A stretch of DNA of 8,317 bases from JBBQKP01 sp038326995 (GTDB lineage: Bacteria > Planctomycetota > Phycisphaerae > Tepidisphaerales > Tepidisphaeraceae), in NCBI GenBank assembly GCA_038326995.1, contig JBBQKP010000152.1:1-8317 (forward strand), read 5' to 3'. Shown piece by piece: positions 6,046 to 8,317 of the stretch; within the stretch, counting starts at the first letter, position 1, and each line of letters starts with the position of its first letter. Below the pieces are notes generated by a model that did no database searches, had not been told where the DNA came from, and worked only from the letters and a program-made list of their open reading frames with translations. The translations under genes and the position numbers were made by a program.

Positions 6046-6078
6046 GAATTTGTATCCAATACGGATCGCAGCAAATTC
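6046..6078 (+). other. Nested stem-loop in the operon 3' region
   Basis: GAATTTG (6046-6052) pairs perfectly with CAAATTC (6072-6078), and inside it ATCC (6054-6057) pairs with GGAT (6063-6066) around AATAC. The result is a two-part stem with an internal loop of 1 and 5 bases. No known RNA family is recognised. The rest of the stretch up to 6188 holds only shorter possible stems (for example 6111-6129 and 6129-6141) and no gene. Confidence 0.4.
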
Positions 6079-6188
6079 TCGCGCCCGAAGATTGGAAGAC
6101 TGCAGTTCGCCGCCGGGATGGAATCGGCGTCATAGAGTGACGACCTCCAGAAAGACGCGCGGGAAATAACTGGGATTCGAATAAGTAA

Positions 6189-6217
6189 AAAGATCGAGAG
6201 CAGCGCTCTCGATCTTT
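6189..6217. terminator. Strong bidirectional intrinsic terminator
   Basis: AAAGATCGAGAGC (6189-6201) and GCTCTCGATCTTT (6205-6217) form a perfect 13-bp stem with a 3-base AGC loop. T-rich sequence follows on both strands: CTTTATT on the + strand and TCTTTTTACTTATT on the - strand. It lies between the convergent GH10 and surface-protein genes and can end transcription from both. Confidence 0.88.
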
Positions 6218-6243
6218 ATTGATGTCGTTGTGGAATGTTGCCA

Positions 6244-6288
6244 GATCAAATCAGATCAGATCAAATCAGATCAGATCAGATCAGATCA
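6244..6288. repeat. Nine-copy pentanucleotide tandem repeat overlapping a stop codon
   Basis: Nine consecutive units of RATCA run from 6244 to 6288; seven are GATCA and two are AATCA (6249-6253 and 6264-6268). The repeat contains seven GATC sites. Its right end covers the last two codons and the TGA (6281-6283) of the minus-strand gene, and the rest lies in that gene's 3' untranslated region. On the minus strand each unit contains TGA, and a 5-base period places it in all three frames. Confidence 0.9.
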
Positions 6289-8317
6289 CCGGCAAAGCGA
6301 AGTCGATCACGCGCGAGTCCCCTGGGGCGAAGACGGTGTACCACCGCGTCCTGACGGCTTCCAATAATGACGGATTGTTCAGGCGAAGCGTGACGTTGCC
6401 CGTGCCGAAATATTGAAGCCGATAGTTCCCGGCATTGGAGACCTGCGTCGTCGGTTCATCCGCATCGAGAAAACCGTTGTTGTTGCGGTCGATGTAGATG
6501 CGGTTTCCTAACCCGACGGTTTCTACGCGCCCGCGAACGATGTTGGTTCCCGGAGCGGGCGCGGGCTGGGTGAGGATATCGATCGTTCGCGATTCGCCGA
6601 GCCGATAGATGAAGAAGTAGTTCGCGTCCGGGTTGATGATTCCTTCAGCGAGCAGTTTCTGGTTGCCGAGCGTGCTATGAATCAGCGAGTACGTTCCGTC
6701 GGCGAGGCTGATCGTGGTCGGCTCGTCGGCGTTGAATGAGCCGTTGCCGTTGGTGTCGAGGAAGACGCGAACGTTCGCCTGCGTTGCACCCGCCGCGTTG
6801 GTAATTGTGCCCTGGATAATGCTGCTGGTCGGCGGGGCGATGGGAAGGGTGGAGATCGTGAAGTTGAGCGTTCGCGTGTCTGCAAGTCCAAGGACGTTGC
6901 CGACGCTAAACCAGTGGCCGTCGGTCGGAGACGTCATGTTCGGCGAGACGAGTCGCTGGTTGCCCTCGAAATAGTATTCGAGCCGATATCGGCCGTCGGC
7001 GTCGGTGAAGGTTCCGGGTTCGCCCACGCGCTGCGTGCCGTTGTAAAGGGTCTGCGGGTCGTCGGTCGGATTGGTCTCGTGCCCGTCGAGGAAGACGGAC
7101 TGATTCGCAACGGGGTTGCCGTTTTGATCGACCACTCGGCCGGTGATGAGGTGGGGAGTAATCGAGTCGTAAATGTTTACACGGATCGGAAATGCAGGGG
7201 CGTGGTCAGATTCGTTGTATTCCGCTACTTCACTTGAAGCGTCGATCTGCGCGATGATGAAATAGTTGCCGCGTGTGGAAAATCCTGGCGGCGGCGCGGC
7301 GGGCATGAGCAGACTGCTCTGATTGCCGTCCGCGTCAAATGATTGACCCGGCGCGAGGCTGATTCGTTCGCTCCTGAGAGCGACATCATCGGCAGAGAGG
7401 TTGGCGTCGGTGGAGAGATAGTATTTCACGTCGAAGCCGCCGGTCGATGCGTCACCGACGTTTTTGAACACGATGCCGCCGTCGACCGTCACGCCCGATG
7501 TATTGCCGAACCCGACATCGTTTCCGCTACGGCTTTGACGCTGACCGTTGATCGCAGTCAGGGCGACGATCTGCGCCTTGGGCGACTGTGGAGTGGAGTC
7601 GAGCTGGCCGTGGATGGTGGTGAGCACGGTCGGCCTGCTGTTGCCCCATAGTCGATCGAACCCGGTGAAATTTGCCCGGGTCACATCTCCGATCACGAAA
7701 TTTCCGTCCGTCCAGAGATCGACGTCGCGTGCCCCCTGCACCGCCAACGCTCGCGAGCGCGAGCCGAGATAGACGGCACCCGTTCTGGTCTGCTGGGTCG
7801 AACTGACGTATTGAACAAGACGGGTCACGTCTTGGATGGTGGATGAACTGCTGACGAATGAAACGACAAATGAGCCGTCTTGAGCTGGACGAACGGATAA
7901 GTTTTGCCCGGCATTCGACAGGTAATCACTGAACTGCGGGACTGCTTTCGTGTCGGCCGGGGTTGGGGCGTCGCCGATCGAAAACTCTGTATACTGAATC
8001 CCGCGTTGATTGATGTCTGAGGTCATGTCATGAAAGACGAACGCGATCTTTTGATTGCTGATCGCCGCGGAGATCAGTTGAGCTGAGTCGGGAATCGCGA
8101 TGGTCTGTGTGATGTTCCCGTTGCGAAGAATTGAAATGATATTGCCGGCGCCGGGCGTGTTACCAACGGCACTGGCGAACGACCCGCGATAGAGGAGCAC
8201 GTCGCCGTTGTCGTTGATCGCCAGCGGCACGTCGGGCGAACTGTTATCAAAAGCTGATGGCACCTCTGTGATGAGGCCGCTTGAGAAACGCCGGAGCGGG
8301 AATGTGCCGAATTCTGC
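6281..8317 (-). CDS. Large surface protein with CARDB domain and SdrD-B-like repeats (5' end outside window)
   Basis: The frame is open to the window edge, so the N-terminus is missing; 678 residues are visible. A GTG at 8263 is only internal, since coding sequence continues upstream of it. Numbered from the visible start, residues 1 to about 265 are beta-rich with phrases such as PLAINDNGDVLLYRG, suggesting propeller-like repeats. A CARDB-type adhesion domain covers about 275-380 (VGDASTGGFDVKYYLSTDANLSADD split over turns, then EVAEYNESDH). Three prealbumin-like/SdrD-B-like modules follow at about 391-488, 500-581 and 593-678. The last two carry the acidic loops DTNGNGSFNADEP and DRNNNGFLDADEP, which look calcium-binding. 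The protein ends right after the third module with no sorting signal. Such domain sets occur in extracellular adhesion or matrix proteins. It converges on the GH10 operon, so co-regulation is not implied. Confidence 0.9.
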   Translation of the reverse strand, partial: AEFGTFPLRRFSSGLITEVPSAFDNSSPDVPLAINDNGDVLLYRGSFASAVGNTPGAGNIISILRNGNITQTIAIPDSAQLISAAISNQKIAFVFHDMTSDINQRGIQYTEFSIGDAPTPADTKAVPQFSDYLSNAGQNLSVRPAQDGSFVVSFVSSSSTIQDVTRLVQYVSSTQQTRTGAVYLGSRSRALAVQGARDVDLWTDGNFVIGDVTRANFTGFDRLWGNSRPTVLTTIHGQLDSTPQSPKAQIVALTAINGQRQSRSGNDVGFGNTSGVTVDGGIVFKNVGDASTGGFDVKYYLSTDANLSADDVALRSERISLAPGQSFDADGNQSSLLMPAAPPPGFSTRGNYFIIAQIDASSEVAEYNESDHAPAFPIRVNIYDSITPHLITGRVVDQNGNPVANQSVFLDGHETNPTDDPQTLYNGTQRVGEPGTFTDADGRYRLEYYFEGNQRLVSPNMTSPTDGHWFSVGNVLGLADTRTLNFTISTLPIAPPTSSIIQGTITNAAGATQANVRVFLDTNGNGSFNADEPTTISLADGTYSLIHSTLGNQKLLAEGIINPDANYFFIYRLGESRTIDILTQPAPAPGTNIVRGRVETVGLGNRIYIDRNNNGFLDADEPTTQVSNAGNYRLQYFGTGNVTLRLNNPSLLEAVRTRWYTVFAPGDSRVIDFALPVI

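Noticed and set aside
6244..6288. CRISPR array
   Set aside because: The repeat unit is 5 bases with no spacers, and no cas gene is nearby.
6219..6416. Plus-strand frame through the pentamer repeat
   Set aside because: The repetitive RSNQIRSDQI product comes from reading the tandem repeat; the rest is antisense to the surface-protein gene.
7169..7180. GTAAATGTTTAC, a LacI-operator-like palindrome
   Set aside because: It lies inside the minus-strand surface-protein gene and encodes VNIY there, far from any promoter seen; only 5-bp arms, so chance is likely.

Overview
The window looks like chromosomal DNA from a planctomycete, most likely of the Phycisphaerae. This is inferred from the gene types found together: a LacI-family regulator, a PEP-CTERM sorted exported protein, a prepilin-like protein with a degenerate H-X9-DG tail, a planctomycete-style GH10 glycosidase with an N-terminal beta-domain, and a large CARDB plus SdrD-B-like surface protein. 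Base composition is moderately GC-rich. No mobile element, RNA gene or CRISPR array is visible.

Layout. Positions 2-97 hold the C-terminal end of a gene that resembles a GNAT acetyltransferase. A non-coding stretch of about 550 bases follows, ending in a near-consensus sigma70 promoter (563-590). A perfect 8+8 inverted repeat (587-606) overlaps the -10 box and is the presumed operator. Five + strand genes come next with short gaps: a LacI-family repressor (649-1794), a PEP-CTERM protein (1820-2449), a secreted protein of unknown family (2446-3234, overlapping the previous stop), a prepilin-like protein (3255-4148) and a GH10 endo-xylanase-like enzyme (4218-6002). Four of the five have a clear GGAGG ribosome binding site; the GH10 gene does not. 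The 3' region has two hairpins close behind the GH10 stop and a strong symmetric terminator at 6189-6217. On the - strand, a large 5'-truncated surface protein gene (6281-8317) converges on the same terminator. Its last codons and stop lie in a pentanucleotide tandem repeat (6244-6288).

How the genes may work together (inference). The five genes look like an autoregulated operon. The LacI protein would sense a sugar, probably a xylan breakdown product, and release its own promoter. The operon would then make an exported GH10 enzyme and three exported partners: a surface-sorted beta-protein, a soluble or envelope beta-protein and a pseudopilin. No sugar transporter or sugar kinase is present, so the locus appears devoted to extracellular or cell-surface binding and cleavage. 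The least understood parts are the two unassigned exported proteins between the regulator and the enzyme.
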